Below, piece by piece: positions 16,065 through 25,691 of a stretch of 64,000 nucleotides of DNA (positions are counted from its first letter, which is position 1; every line of letters starts with the position of its first letter). A program made the position numbers and the translations under genes. This DNA is from Phycisphaera sp. (GTDB taxonomy: Bacteria > Planctomycetota > Phycisphaerae > Phycisphaerales > Zrk34), in NCBI GenBank assembly GCA_016125285.1, contig WGMA01000002.1:83862-147861 (forward strand), in the 5' to 3' direction. Below the pieces are notes generated by a model. That model was not told where the DNA came from and made no database searches. It worked only from the letters and a program-made list of their open reading frames with translations.

Positions 16065-16099
16065 CGCCGCGCGGTGTTCAACCATCGCGCGGCGTTTTT
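16065..16099 (+). terminator. Rho-independent terminator of the oxidoreductase cluster
   Basis: Stem CGCCGCGCGGT/ATCGCGCGGCG with one mismatch, followed by TTTTT. It lies 38 bases after the third oxidoreductase stop and abuts the stop codon of the convergent hydrolase gene. Confidence 0.85.
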
Positions 16100-17382
16100 C
16101 ATTGCGCCACGGGTTCGTGGGCGTGCAGGTCGCTGATGATCCACTTCAGCGCCGCGTCGGAGATCTGATGCTCGGCGTGGGTGTCGTCGATCCAGACGTT
16201 GAACGCGCCGGGACCGATCGCGTCCACACGCCGCGTCACCTCGCCGGCGTACGTCTGGTAGCCCACGCCGCCGAAGCAGCACGCGTCGTACTGGTTGAGC
16301 ACCTGCATCTGCGCCCGCCGCAGGCCGTGCGATCCGAGCACGTGCATCTCCATCGTGTTCGCGGCGCGGTAGAGCGGCGGCCACGACTGCTCGAAGTCCG
16401 CCCACGGCTTGTCGCCGCGGAGGTAGATCGGCTGCGTGCCCGCGACCGGATAGCTGCGCACCACACGCGTGTCGATCGCCGCGACGACGGTCGTCGTCCA
16501 CCCGCCGCCCGACAGCCCCATCATCGCCACGGGGCGGTCCGGCTCGGTGCGCTGCAGGTAATCCAGCACCGCGACGACCGGGTCGATGAAGTAGTGCAGC
16601 GGATGGTCGAGCCAGATGAGCTTGTCGTGCTCGTTGAGCTTGATCGGCCCGACCGCGGGCACGCGTACGGTCGGTCGCGGGTTCATCCCCATCAGCGGCA
16701 TCGACATGCCGATCACCGGGTAGCCCTGTGCGACGAGCCGCTCGATCATCGCCTGGCGATCTTCGAAGCCCGCGCCGTGTCCCTCGTGATAGATGATCGT
16801 CCACGGCTGCGTCACACGGTGAGGGCGGAAGTGGTACGCGATCGATCGCAGGTCGGAATCCAGATCGACGGTCAGGCGATCGATCGTCGCCATCTTCGCC
16901 AGGCCGGGCATGTCCGGTGTGGCGATGTTGTGCTCGACACGCAGCGGCAGCGTGCCGGCGGGGCTGCCGGCGTCGCCCCAGATGGCGCGGACCATTTCGA
17001 CGCGGCGGGCGACAACGTCATCGGAGGAGTGGATGCGGATAAGCGACCCGACGTCGACGTTCTCGACGCGCGGGTCGACGCGGGTATACCCCGTGCTCTG
17101 GCGGACGAACTGCGGCACGTCGGTGTATTGCTTGTACGAAGCCTCGGTGATGCGACCGACGCCGTCGGCGTCCGCGGTCGGTGTCGGCGCCGGATCGCCA
17201 AAGGGGTGGGTGATGCGCCACCACGTCGCCTCGTCGTTCTGCCCGGCGTAGAAGCCCGCGGCGAGTCCAAGGGACAACCACAGCACCGTACGCGCGAACG
17301 GCCACCGCCGCGATGGCTTCACTCCAGGCGCCTCGTCCGTAACGGAACGACTCCGATTGTCGTCACGCATGCCCTGCGTCAC
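16099..17382 (-). CDS. Alpha/beta hydrolase, membrane-anchored
   Basis: The 427-residue protein has one N-terminal membrane helix (TVLWLSLGLAAGFYAG), then a serine hydrolase fold: TIIYHEGHGAGFEDRQ resembles the oxyanion region and GLSGGG holds the nucleophile serine. A late Asp/His pair (WIDDTHAEH) could complete the triad. It might be an esterase that removes acyl groups from glycans, given the neighbouring sulfatase and oxidoreductases, but this is inference. Start is GTG at 17382 or ATG at 17370; neither ribosome site is strong. Confidence 0.75.
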   Translation of the reverse strand: MTQGMRDDNRSRSVTDEAPGVKPSRRWPFARTVLWLSLGLAAGFYAGQNDEATWWRITHPFGDPAPTPTADADGVGRITEASYKQYTDVPQFVRQSTGYTRVDPRVENVDVGSLIRIHSSDDVVARRVEMVRAIWGDAGSPAGTLPLRVEHNIATPDMPGLAKMATIDRLTVDLDSDLRSIAYHFRPHRVTQPWTIIYHEGHGAGFEDRQAMIERLVAQGYPVIGMSMPLMGMNPRPTVRVPAVGPIKLNEHDKLIWLDHPLHYFIDPVVAVLDYLQRTEPDRPVAMMGLSGGGWTTTVVAAIDTRVVRSYPVAGTQPIYLRGDKPWADFEQSWPPLYRAANTMEMHVLGSHGLRRAQMQVLNQYDACCFGGVGYQTYAGEVTRRVDAIGPGAFNVWIDDTHAEHQISDAALKWIISDLHAHEPVAQ

Positions 17383-17494
17383 ACGTCGCCTACGGTTAAA
17401 CGATCTAGCTCCGACCGTTGCGGGTCAGCCGTCGTAGCGGCCATCCGCGCGAGGCAACGCCGTCATCATAGCCACAAGGGTCAACAGGTGAAGA

Positions 17495-17526
17495 GTTTTT
17501 TGTGAAAATCGCCCCCCCGATCGGGG
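17495..17526 (-). terminator. Possible terminator of the AraC-DUF1553-DUF1501 operon
   Basis: Read leftward, CCCCCGATCGGGGG is followed by GGCGATTTTCAC and AAAAAACT, about 20 bases beyond the DUF1501 stop. The T-run is short and offset, so this is tentative. Confidence 0.45.
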
Positions 17527-17545
17527 GAGGCGGGCGACCGGGGCG

Positions 17546-18970
17546 TCAGGCGATCAGCTCGTTGATCACCTCGCCGCCGGTCTGCGACAGCTGCTTGAAC
17601 CGCCCGCCGTGGAAGAACGTCAGCTTGTTGTCGTCCAGGCCGAGCAGGTGGAGAAGGGTCACGTGCAGGTCCTTGATGGGGTGGACGACGTCGACGGCGT
17701 TCATGCCGATCTCGTCGGTGGCGCCCACGACGTGCCCGGCGTTGACGCCGCCGCCCGCCAGCAGGATGTTCATCGCCTTGGCGTTGTGGTCGCGGCCCAA
17801 CTTCTCGCCGCCGCTGCGTTTGCCGTTGTCGGGCGTTCGGCCGAACTCGCCGCACCAGACGATCAGCGTCGAGTCCAGCAGCCCGCGCTGCTTGAGGTCG
17901 GCGATGAGCCCGGCGATCGGCTTGTCGACCGCCCGGATCCGCTCGCCGTGCGCCCGCTCGATGTAGTCGTGGCTGTCCCACCCGGCGGTGTACGCCTGCA
18001 CGAACCGCACGCCGCGCTCCACCAGACGCCGGGCCAACAGGCAGCTACGCCCGAACATCTGCGTGTGCTCCTCGTCGAGGCCGTACATCTGCTTGATGTG
18101 CTCCGGCTCGGAGTCGATGTCGATGATGCCCGGCACCTGCATCTGCATGCGGAATGCCAGCTCGTAGTTGTTCATACGCGCGGCGAGGTCGGCGTGACCG
18201 GGGTGGGCCGCGGCGTGGCGGCCGTTGAGCTCGGCGAGCAGGTCGAGGTTGGCGCGCTGGTTCTCGCGTGTGACGCCGTAGGGCGGGTTGAGGTCGAGGA
18301 TGGGCGAGCCGTGCGAGCGGAGCGGCGTGCCTTGGTAGTAGGGCGGCAGGAAACCGTTGGACCAGTTCGCCGCGCCGCCCTGCGGGTAGGCCGACTCCGG
18401 CAGCACGACGAAGCCCGGCAGGTCGCGGTTCACGCTGCCCAGGCCGTACGTCGTCCACGCGCCGATCGCCGGGTCGCCGCCGAACCGGTTGCCGGTGTTC
18501 ATGTGGTAGCAGGCGGTGGGGTGGTTGATCGACTCGCCGACGCAGCCCTTGTACACGCACAACTCGTCGGCCACGCCCGCCAGGTGCCGCCAGTGCTCGC
18601 ACATGTCGATGCCCGCCCGGCCGTGCTTGGCGAACGTGAACGGGCTCTGCACGTAGTACCGCTCGCCCGACGCCATCGCCGACGCGAACTTGTCCTTGCG
18701 GACGAACTTCTGCATGTGCAGCTCGCGGAGCTTGGGCTTGGGGTCGAAGGTATCGAGGTGCGACGGGCCGCCCTCCATGTAGAGGAAGATGCACGCCTTG
18801 GCCTTCGCGTCGGGCAGCATCGCCGGGAGCGGCGCGAGCGGGTCAGCGGCGGGGTCGCGCACGGGCTTCGGGGCGCCCGGCTTCGTCTCGCCGCGCAGCA
18901 TCGCGTTGAAGGCGACCGTGCCGAGCGTCGCGCCCAGGCCGTACATGAAATCGCGTCTGTCGGTGTTCAT
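17546..18970 (-). CDS. DUF1501 protein, Tat-exported
   Basis: The 474-residue protein carries a Tat signal (DRRDFMYGLGATLG) and the DUF1501 features CIFLYMEGGPSHLDTFDPKP, INHPTACYHMNTGN, AYTAGWDSH and IVWCGEFGRTPDNG, which recall the alkaline phosphatase/sulfatase superfamily. DUF1501 proteins are abundant in planctomycetes, nearly always beside a DUF1549/DUF1553 cytochrome protein as here (51 bp apart), and are suspected to take part in extracellular polymer breakdown. GGGAG precedes the ATG at 18970. The reaction is not known. Confidence 0.93.
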   Translation of the reverse strand: MNTDRRDFMYGLGATLGTVAFNAMLRGETKPGAPKPVRDPAADPLAPLPAMLPDAKAKACIFLYMEGGPSHLDTFDPKPKLRELHMQKFVRKDKFASAMASGERYYVQSPFTFAKHGRAGIDMCEHWRHLAGVADELCVYKGCVGESINHPTACYHMNTGNRFGGDPAIGAWTTYGLGSVNRDLPGFVVLPESAYPQGGAANWSNGFLPPYYQGTPLRSHGSPILDLNPPYGVTRENQRANLDLLAELNGRHAAAHPGHADLAARMNNYELAFRMQMQVPGIIDIDSEPEHIKQMYGLDEEHTQMFGRSCLLARRLVERGVRFVQAYTAGWDSHDYIERAHGERIRAVDKPIAGLIADLKQRGLLDSTLIVWCGEFGRTPDNGKRSGGEKLGRDHNAKAMNILLAGGGVNAGHVVGATDEIGMNAVDVVHPIKDLHVTLLHLLGLDDNKLTFFHGGRFKQLSQTGGEVINELIA

Positions 18971-19021
18971 GATGATGCTCCCGTCGTGCGCGACCCGCTC
19001 AAGCGGATCGCACCCGCGGAT

Positions 19022-21772
19022 TCAGTACACGTAGATGAACTCGTTGGTGTTGAACAGCACGAGGCACAGGTCCGCCAGCGCCCGCGTCGGGGCGTCGACG
19101 TCCCACGGCTTGACGTCCGGCACGTAGTCCTTGCTCGCGTAGACGTCCAGGTCCTCGACCCAGAAGAAGTTCAGCCCGGTCATCTCCTCGACCATCTCGC
19201 GGATCACGTATTTCGGCGGGTCATGCCTGGCCGGCGGGTGCGCCGCGTGCTGCGCCGTGAGACGCTCCACGTGCGCGATCGCCTTGTCGCGCTCGTCGGC
19301 GGACGGGGCGCGGCCGAGCGTCAGGCGGAACGCCGCGTCGACCTGCGCGTCGAGCGTGTCCGCCGACTTCTCCACCCGCAGCGCCATCGCGATCGCCCGG
19401 TCATAGCTGTTGACGGAATTGAACAGCGTGAACACCTGCGGCGTGACCGTCGACGCGTCGCGCCGCTCGCACGAGATGTCGAACGTCGGCTGGTTGAACA
19501 CCTCCAGCATCGGGTTGCCCAGCGTGCGGATCCGCTCGGCGTAGATCGTGCGGCGGTTGCGCTGCGCGGGCGTGAGGTCCGGCTGGTACGCCGAGCCGAC
19601 CGAGCCCATGATGTGCCGCGGCTGCATCGCGACCTCCATGTTCAACGCCGGGTGCGCCGGCAGCCCGCCCATCTCCGTGTTCAGCTCGCCGGTCGTCAGC
19701 AGCATCGCGTCGCGCAGCTCCTCGGCGGTCAGCCGGCGCGGCGTGAAGTACGACAGCAGCTCGTTGTTGGCGTCGGCCGTCGCGATCGCGTCGAGGTCGT
19801 CGTGCGTGCTCGCACGCTGGTACGCCTCCGACGTCATGATCAGCTTGTGCATCTTCTTGAACGACCAGCCTTCGGCGACGAACCGCGACGCCAGCCAGTC
19901 GAGCAGCTCGGGGTGCGTGGGCTTGGCGCCCATCTTGCCGAAGTTGTTGGGGTTCGCGGCGATCGCCCGGCCGAAGTGCCACAGCCAGATGCGGTTGACG
20001 ATCACACGCGTCGTCAGCGGGTTGTCGGGCGACGCGATCCAGTCCGCCAGCTGTGCGCGCCGGCCCTGCATGGCGGTCGTGACCGACGCCGCGGCGCCGG
20101 GGTCCTTCTCGCCGCGCATCGACTCGACAATGCTCAGCACGCCCGGCGTCACCGCCTCGCCCGGCGCCTCGATCGAACCGCCCTTGAGGATGTTGATCTG
20201 CTGCGGCTCGCCGGCCAGTTCCTTCGCGTCCGGCACCGACATCTTCATGCCCGACTTCGGCGTGCGCTCCGGGCCGTCGTATACGCTGAACGCCCACGGC
20301 TCGTAACGCAGCCGCTCGGCGTTGAGCAGCTGCCGCTGCTTCTTATTGACCTTGTCGTGGCCCTTCTTCTCGGTGTCCTCGTCGAACGTTTCGACCGGCC
20401 ACTCGCTCTTGTCGATCGTCCGCAGGCTGCGGATCTGTGTGTTGAGCAGACGCTGGACCCGCTCGCGTCCGGCCTCCATGCCCGCGGTGTTCTCGACGTC
20501 GAGGAACGGCGCGTTGCGGTCGGCGAACTGCACCGGCGCGAACACCGACTGCATGCGGTAGTAGTCACGCGTGGGGATCGGATCGAACTTGTGGTCGTGG
20601 CACTTGCAGCAGCGCAGCTCGTTGCCGAGGAACGTCACGCCGATCTCGTTGGTCACGTCGTCGAGGAACAGCTGGCGTGTCACCGCCGCGACGCTCATGC
20701 CCGTGTGCTCCCACGGCCCGGCGCGGAGGAAGCCGACGGCGATCAGGTTCTCGGGGTTGCTCGGGTCGATCTCGTCGCCGGCGATCTGTTCGCGGACGAA
20801 ACGGTCGTAGGGCTTGTCGTCGTTGAACGAGCGGATGACGTAGTCGCGGTACCGCCAGGCGTTGGGGCGGACGTAGTCGTTGGCGAAGCCGTTCGTGTCG
20901 GCGTAGCGCGCCACGTCGAGCCAGTGCTGCGCCATCCGCTCGCCGTAGCGCGGGCTGGCCAGCAGGCGGTCGACGAGCTTCTCCCACGCCTCGGGCGACT
21001 TGTCGCTGACGAACGCGTCGACCTCGGCGGGCGTCGGCGGCAGGCCGGTCAGGTCATAAGTCGCGCGGCGGATGAGTGTCCGCTTGTCGGCGCGCGGCGC
21101 GGGTTGGAGCTTCGCTTCGGCGAGCTTGTGGTTGATAAACGCGTCGATCGGATTCGTCGCGGCGCGACCGGGCGTCGTCGGTACGGCGGGCTGCACGACC
21201 GGACGATACGCCCACAGGTCGGCCGGGTCGTAACGCCGGTAGGTCCAGTCGTCGGTGAGCCCGCCGCTGGTCCTGACGGTGATCGCGCCCTTGGCGTCGG
21301 GCAGCGCCCACGACGCCTTCTTGAGTTCGGTGATCCGCGCCTCGCCCGGCCACGGCGCGCCGTCCTCGATCCACTTGCGAAGCAACGCCACCTGCTCGTC
21401 GCTCAGGCGGTCGTTCATCTTCGGCGGCATCTCGAGGTCTTCGTCCTTCCACGTGACCGCGATGTACATCAGGCTCTTGTCGGGCTCACCCGGCACGAGC
21501 ATCGGGTCGCCCGACTCGCCGCCTTTCAGCAGCCCGTCGCGCGACATCATGTTGAGCTTGGCCTTGATCTTCTTCGGGTCTTCGCCGTGACACGCGAAGC
21601 ACTTGCTCTGCAGCAGCGGCAGCACCTGCGTAGCGAACAGCTTCTCGCCCTCGGCGAGTTGTGCGGCGTCCGGCTCGGTGGCGGCCCGCAGGAACGGGAT
21701 CGCCGTCAGCGCCATCAGCGTGACCATCCACGCGATGCGCGTCCGTTGTTTCCTGGCTGTGCGACTGGTCAT
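19022..21772 (-). CDS. PSCyt1/DUF1549/DUF1553 cytochrome-domain protein, secreted
   Basis: The 916-residue protein starts with a signal sequence. A Planctomycete-type cytochrome C domain has CFACH at 58-62, and DUF1549 follows (LTGLPPTPAEVDAF, YGERMAQHWLDVARYADT, then CCKCHDHKFDPI). DUF1553 forms the C-terminal half (IWLWHFGRAIAANPNNFG, RRLTAEELRDAML). These are exported redox-like proteins of unresolved activity that pair with DUF1501. The start codon overlaps the AraC gene stop as ATGA, so the two are translationally coupled. Confidence 0.93.
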   Translation of the reverse strand: MTSRTARKQRTRIAWMVTLMALTAIPFLRAATEPDAAQLAEGEKLFATQVLPLLQSKCFACHGEDPKKIKAKLNMMSRDGLLKGGESGDPMLVPGEPDKSLMYIAVTWKDEDLEMPPKMNDRLSDEQVALLRKWIEDGAPWPGEARITELKKASWALPDAKGAITVRTSGGLTDDWTYRRYDPADLWAYRPVVQPAVPTTPGRAATNPIDAFINHKLAEAKLQPAPRADKRTLIRRATYDLTGLPPTPAEVDAFVSDKSPEAWEKLVDRLLASPRYGERMAQHWLDVARYADTNGFANDYVRPNAWRYRDYVIRSFNDDKPYDRFVREQIAGDEIDPSNPENLIAVGFLRAGPWEHTGMSVAAVTRQLFLDDVTNEIGVTFLGNELRCCKCHDHKFDPIPTRDYYRMQSVFAPVQFADRNAPFLDVENTAGMEAGRERVQRLLNTQIRSLRTIDKSEWPVETFDEDTEKKGHDKVNKKQRQLLNAERLRYEPWAFSVYDGPERTPKSGMKMSVPDAKELAGEPQQINILKGGSIEAPGEAVTPGVLSIVESMRGEKDPGAAASVTTAMQGRRAQLADWIASPDNPLTTRVIVNRIWLWHFGRAIAANPNNFGKMGAKPTHPELLDWLASRFVAEGWSFKKMHKLIMTSEAYQRASTHDDLDAIATADANNELLSYFTPRRLTAEELRDAMLLTTGELNTEMGGLPAHPALNMEVAMQPRHIMGSVGSAYQPDLTPAQRNRRTIYAERIRTLGNPMLEVFNQPTFDISCERRDASTVTPQVFTLFNSVNSYDRAIAMALRVEKSADTLDAQVDAAFRLTLGRAPSADERDKAIAHVERLTAQHAAHPPARHDPPKYVIREMVEEMTGLNFFWVEDLDVYASKDYVPDVKPWDVDAPTRALADLCLVLFNTNEFIYVY

Positions 21773-22842
21773 GAAGCGTGCCTCGCCGCGCTCCGGGGGT
21801 GATCGTTGTCGTGATGCCCGTTGCCACCGTGCCTGTGGCCGTTCCCGTTGCCGTTGCCACCCGCGTGCCCACGCAGGGCGGTGTCGATGCTCCAACTCGC
21901 CGCGCCGTCGCGTGCGATCGCTTTGCGATACTCCGTCGGGCTCACGCCCGTGGCCCGCTTGAACTGCGTCGAGAAGAACGCGCCCGTGCAGTAGCCGACC
22001 TCCGCGCCGATCTCCGCGACGTCGCGCGTCGGATCCCTCAGCAGTTCGCACGCCTCCTCGATCCGCAGCTGACCGATCAGCTTCAGCGGCGGCGTGCCGT
22101 ACACCTTCTTGAACGTCCGCTGGAACTGGCTCGGCGACAGGTGCGCGATCGCCGCGAGGTCGTCGATCCGCAACTGCGTGCGGAAGTGCTTGCGGATGTG
22201 CGCCACGACGCTCGCCATCCGCACCACCGGCGTCGGCTTGTCACGCTTCGCGTCGTCGTACGCCCGCGCCAGGTACGTCACCAGCAGCATGAACGTGCTG
22301 CGGATCACCGTCTGCCGACCGTCCGCCGATCCGGCGAACTCCTCACGCAGCATCTCCAGCAGCGAACGCACGTGCGCCAGCTGCGACCGGCTCAGGCACA
22401 GCCGCTGGCGGAACGTCTGCCCGGCGGCGTCCGGCGTGCGGGTCTCCAGGTCGAACAACGCGTGGAACCCCATCAACTGCTCCAGCTCACGCTGCCCGGC
22501 GAAGAACTGCTCGGGGTCGTACTGGATGTTGCACAGCGACAGTTCCTCGACGTCGTCGAACCCGTGGCGGTGGTCGCCGTTGATCACGAACACATCGCCC
22601 TCGGCGATGGGGTAGTCCTCGAAATCGGTCCGGTGCGTCGCTCGTCCGCCGAGCACGATGACCAGCTCCGAATACTCGTGCCCGTGCATCGGGAACGGCT
22701 CGCTGTGCTCGCACTTGAGGATGTTGAACCGGAACCGCTTGTCGGGGATGTCACCGCCATAGGTGCCGGTGCAGACGTGCACGCGGCGGTTATCGCCGAC
22801 GGTCTGGATCGCGGTGCCGATGGTCTGCTGGGCGGTGCTCAT
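21769..22842 (-). CDS. AraC-family transcriptional regulator with cupin sensor domain
   Basis: The product has 357 residues. The N-terminal part is cupin-like (EPFPMHGHEYSELVIVLGG, AEGDVFVINGDHRHGF), a sugar-binding pocket in AraC relatives. Two HTH motifs of the AraC/XylS type follow (IDDLAAIAHLSPSQFQRTFKK and VAEIGAEVGYCTGAFFSTQFKRATG). The His/Gly/Asn-rich C-terminal tail (GNGNGNGHRHGGNGHH) is unusual and might bind metal. Being first in the operon it probably controls the DUF1553/DUF1501 pair in response to a sugar. The start is ATG at 22842; the longer frame upstream is not protein-like. Confidence 0.9.
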   Translation of the reverse strand: MSTAQQTIGTAIQTVGDNRRVHVCTGTYGGDIPDKRFRFNILKCEHSEPFPMHGHEYSELVIVLGGRATHRTDFEDYPIAEGDVFVINGDHRHGFDDVEELSLCNIQYDPEQFFAGQRELEQLMGFHALFDLETRTPDAAGQTFRQRLCLSRSQLAHVRSLLEMLREEFAGSADGRQTVIRSTFMLLVTYLARAYDDAKRDKPTPVVRMASVVAHIRKHFRTQLRIDDLAAIAHLSPSQFQRTFKKVYGTPPLKLIGQLRIEEACELLRDPTRDVAEIGAEVGYCTGAFFSTQFKRATGVSPTEYRKAIARDGAASWSIDTALRGHAGGNGNGNGHRHGGNGHHDNDHPRSAARHAS

Positions 22843-23184
22843 GCGGTTCTCGTCGGCGGAAAAGGTGGCGTGTGAATAACGAAAGAACGTTAGGCCGCAT
22901 TGCATCGTCGGACAAGTCGGATTTCGCGCATCTTGCTTGCAAGGACGTGTGCGACCGGGGCGAAACCGGTTGTCCACACCGCTGTGGATATCGATGTGGG
23001 TAACTTGTCAAAGAGTCAGTAAAGCCATATCAAATAGATTGATGTGTTGAATGACGTGTGTTGATAATCATGTTCGGCATGACCTGCGGCTATACAATTT
23101 GGTAGGCTTGGTCCGTGCGCGGATGTTGCAAGCAATTGCAACGATGGCGATAGCAGGAATCTGAAAAGACAGTGAGGATATGCG
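22843..23184. other. AT-richer control region upstream of the AraC gene
   Basis: No gene seen. A leftward TTGACA lies at 23011-23006 with only a poor -10. An inverted repeat GTTGCAA-GCAA-TTGCAAC (23125-23142) is a candidate operator. The composition here is clearly less GC-rich than in the neighbouring genes. Confidence 0.4.
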
Positions 23185-25623
23185 TCAGATGGATGCGTGT
23201 CTCAGCCGCAGGGCGTTGCCGATGACCGAGACCGAACTGAGGCTCATCGCCGCGGCGGCGAGCATGGGGCTGAGCATCATGCCGGTGATCGGGTAGAGCA
23301 CGCCGGCGGCGATCGGCACGGCCAGGGCGTTGTAGCCGAACGCCAGCCAGAGGTTCTGGCGGATGTTCCGCATCACCGCCCGGCTCAGCAGGCGCGCCCG
23401 GGCGACGCCGCGCAGGTCACCCTTCACGAGTGTGACGCCTGCCGACTGCATGGCGACGTCGGTCCCGCCGCCCATCGCCACGCCGACGTCCGCCGCGGCC
23501 AGCGCCGGCGCGTCGTTGATACCGTCACCCGCCATCGCGACCTTGCGGCCGTCCGCCTGCAGGCTCTTGACCTGCTCGTGTTTCTGCTCCGGCAGCACGT
23601 CCGCTTCGACCTTGTCGATGTCGAGCTTCTTCGCGACGGTCGCGGCGGTGGTGGCGTTGTCACCGGTGACCATGACGATGTCGACCCCCGCGTCGTGCAG
23701 CATGTCGATCGCCTCGCGGGTGGTCTGCTTGATGGGATCGGTGACGCCGAGCAGGCCGGCGATCGACCCGTCGATCACCACGTACATCACGGTCTGCCCG
23801 TCACGCCGCATCTCGTCGGCGCGTTCGCCCGCATCGTTCGCGTCGATGCCGATCGCGTCAAGCAGCTTGCCGTTGCCCAGCGCCACGTCGTGTCCGTCGA
23901 CCCGGCCGCGCACGCCCTTGCCGGTGATCGACTCGAACGACTCGGCCTCGGGCGCCTCGACGTCGCGCTCGCGGGCGCCCTCGACGATCGCTTCGGCCAG
24001 CGGGTGCTCGCTGCCGCGCTCGAGGCCCGCGGCCAGACGCAGCAGTTCGTCCGCGTTGATGTCGCCGACGGTCTCGACGGTCACCAGCTTCGGTCGACCT
24101 TCCGTCAGCGTGCCCGTCTTATCGACGATCAGCGTGTCGATGCGCTCGAGCAGCTGCAGGGCAGTGGCGTCGCGGAACAGCACGCCGGCGTGCGCGCCGC
24201 GGCCCATGCCGACCATGATCGACATCGGTGTCGCCAGCCCCAGCGCGCACGGGCACGCGATGATCAGTACGGACACCGCCGCGACCACCGCGTACGCGAG
24301 CGCCGGCTCGGGGCCGACGGCGAGCCACACGCCGAACGCGATCGCCGCCGCGCCGACGACGGCCGGCACGAAGAACGTCGCGACGCGGTCGGCCAGGTCC
24401 TGCACCGGCGCGCGGCTCCGCTGCGCCTCGGCCACGAGCCGCACGATCTGTGACAGCACCGTGTCGTCGCCCACGTGATCGGCGCGCATGACGAAGCTGC
24501 CCGATCGATTGACCGTGCCGCCGGTCACCGTGTCGTCCTTCTGCTTGGTCACCGGATTGGGCTCGCCGGTGATCATCGACTCGTCGATCGTGCTGCCGCC
24601 TTCGACGATCGTGCCGTCGACCGGCACCTTCTCGCCGGGGCGCACGCGGAGCCGGTCTCCCTCGCGAACGTCATCGAGCGAGACCTCGTCGTCGTCGCCG
24701 CCGTCGGTGAGGCGCCGCGCGGTGGGGGGCGTAAGGTCGAGCAACTCGCGTAGCGCGCCGCCGGTGCGGAGCCGTGCGCGCGCTTCGAGCATCTGCCCGA
24801 GCAGCACGAGCGTGATGATCACCGCGGCGGACTCGAAATACAGGGCGATGCGGCCGTCGTCGCCGCGAATCGACGCCGGAAACACGTCCGGGGCAACGAG
24901 CGCCACGACGCTGTAGACCCACGCGACGCCCGTGCCCATGGCGATCAGCGTGAACATGTTCGGCGACACGTTGAGCACCGACCGCCACGCCCGCACGAGG
25001 AAGATCCATCCGCAGCCGAATACCACCGGCGTGCACAACGCCAACTGGATCCAGCCCCACACCTTGTGCGACGCGATCGTCGTGAGGTCGACGCCGGGGA
25101 TCATGTCGGACATCGCGATGCCGAACACCGGCGCGGCGAGCGCGAGGCTGATCCAGAACCGACGTGTCATCGCGCGGGCCTCGCTGTCGTCGACCTCGCC
25201 GCCGCCGCTGCCGCCCATCGGCTCCAGCGCCATGCCGCACTTCGGGCAGTCGCCCGGCCCGTCCTGCACGATCTCGGGGTGCATCGGGCACGTGTATTTC
25301 GTCCCCGGCGGCGCGGGCTTTGACGGCTTGCCTGCATGGCCGTGCTTGTCGTGCCCGCCGTGGCCTTGCTTGTCGTGACAGCACGAGCCGGTGGGCTGTG
25401 TGTCTTCGCCGGACTCGGGTTTGTTGAGGTATTTCTGCGGGTTGTCGAGGAACCTGCCGCGGCAGCCGTTGCAGCAGAAGTAGTACGTCTGGCCGTCGTG
25501 CTCGGCGGAGGACGTGCCGTCCTTGATCTGCACGGTCATGCCGCAGACCGGATCGACGGCGGTTGCGCCGCCGTCGTGCTGTTCGCACGCGGCGTGGTCT
25601 GCGTTGTATTGGTGATGATCCAT
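23185..25623 (-). CDS. Copper/heavy-metal P1B-type ATPase with YHS and HMBD domains
   Basis: The 812-residue exporter has a YHS domain (about 21-66, [19 protein letters not shown]), a His-rich linker, then the heavy-metal binding domain (about 110-136, [22 protein letters not shown]). The ATPase core shows TGEPNPV, the metal-site motif [11 protein letters not shown], the phosphorylation site [20 protein letters not shown] and [14 protein letters not shown] implies Cu(I) or Ag(I) export. It has no classic HMA (GMxCxxC) domain. The ATG at 25623 has a weak GGATG ribosome site. Confidence 0.95.
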   Translation of the reverse strand: MDHHQYNADHAACEQHDGGATAVDPVCGMTVQIKDGTSSAEHDGQTYYFCCNGCRGRFLDNPQKYLNKPESGEDTQPTGSCCHDKQGHGGHDKHGHAGKPSKPAPPGTKYTCPMHPEIVQDGPGDCPKCGMALEPMGGSGGGEVDDSEARAMTRRFWISLALAAPVFGIAMSDMIPGVDLTTIASHKVWGWIQLALCTPVVFGCGWIFLVRAWRSVLNVSPNMFTLIAMGTGVAWVYSVVALVAPDVFPASIRGDDGRIALYFESAAVIITLVLLGQMLEARARLRTGGALRELLDLTPPTARRLTDGGDDDEVSLDDVREGDRLRVRPGEKVPVDGTIVEGGSTIDESMITGEPNPVTKQKDDTVTGGTVNRSGSFVMRADHVGDDTVLSQIVRLVAEAQRSRAPVQDLADRVATFFVPAVVGAAAIAFGVWLAVGPEPALAYAVVAAVSVLIIACPCALGLATPMSIMVGMGRGAHAGVLFRDATALQLLERIDTLIVDKTGTLTEGRPKLVTVETVGDINADELLRLAAGLERGSEHPLAEAIVEGARERDVEAPEAESFESITGKGVRGRVDGHDVALGNGKLLDAIGIDANDAGERADEMRRDGQTVMYVVIDGSIAGLLGVTDPIKQTTREAIDMLHDAGVDIVMVTGDNATTAATVAKKLDIDKVEADVLPEQKHEQVKSLQADGRKVAMAGDGINDAPALAAADVGVAMGGGTDVAMQSAGVTLVKGDLRGVARARLLSRAVMRNIRQNLWLAFGYNALAVPIAAGVLYPITGMMLSPMLAAAAMSLSSVSVIGNALRLRHASI

Positions 25624-25691
25624 GTCAGTTCCATCCTATGCGATGCGTGTCGACCGACGGACGTTGCACGGTAGGGGCGCTGCCGATCGGT

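Noticed and set aside
17609..21802. Very long open frame (about 1400 codons) on the plus strand, opposite the DUF1501 and DUF1553 genes
   Set aside because: It is an antisense shadow of GC-rich codons: its composition is Arg/Val/His/Ala-biased with no domain, and two well-recognised genes occupy the other strand.
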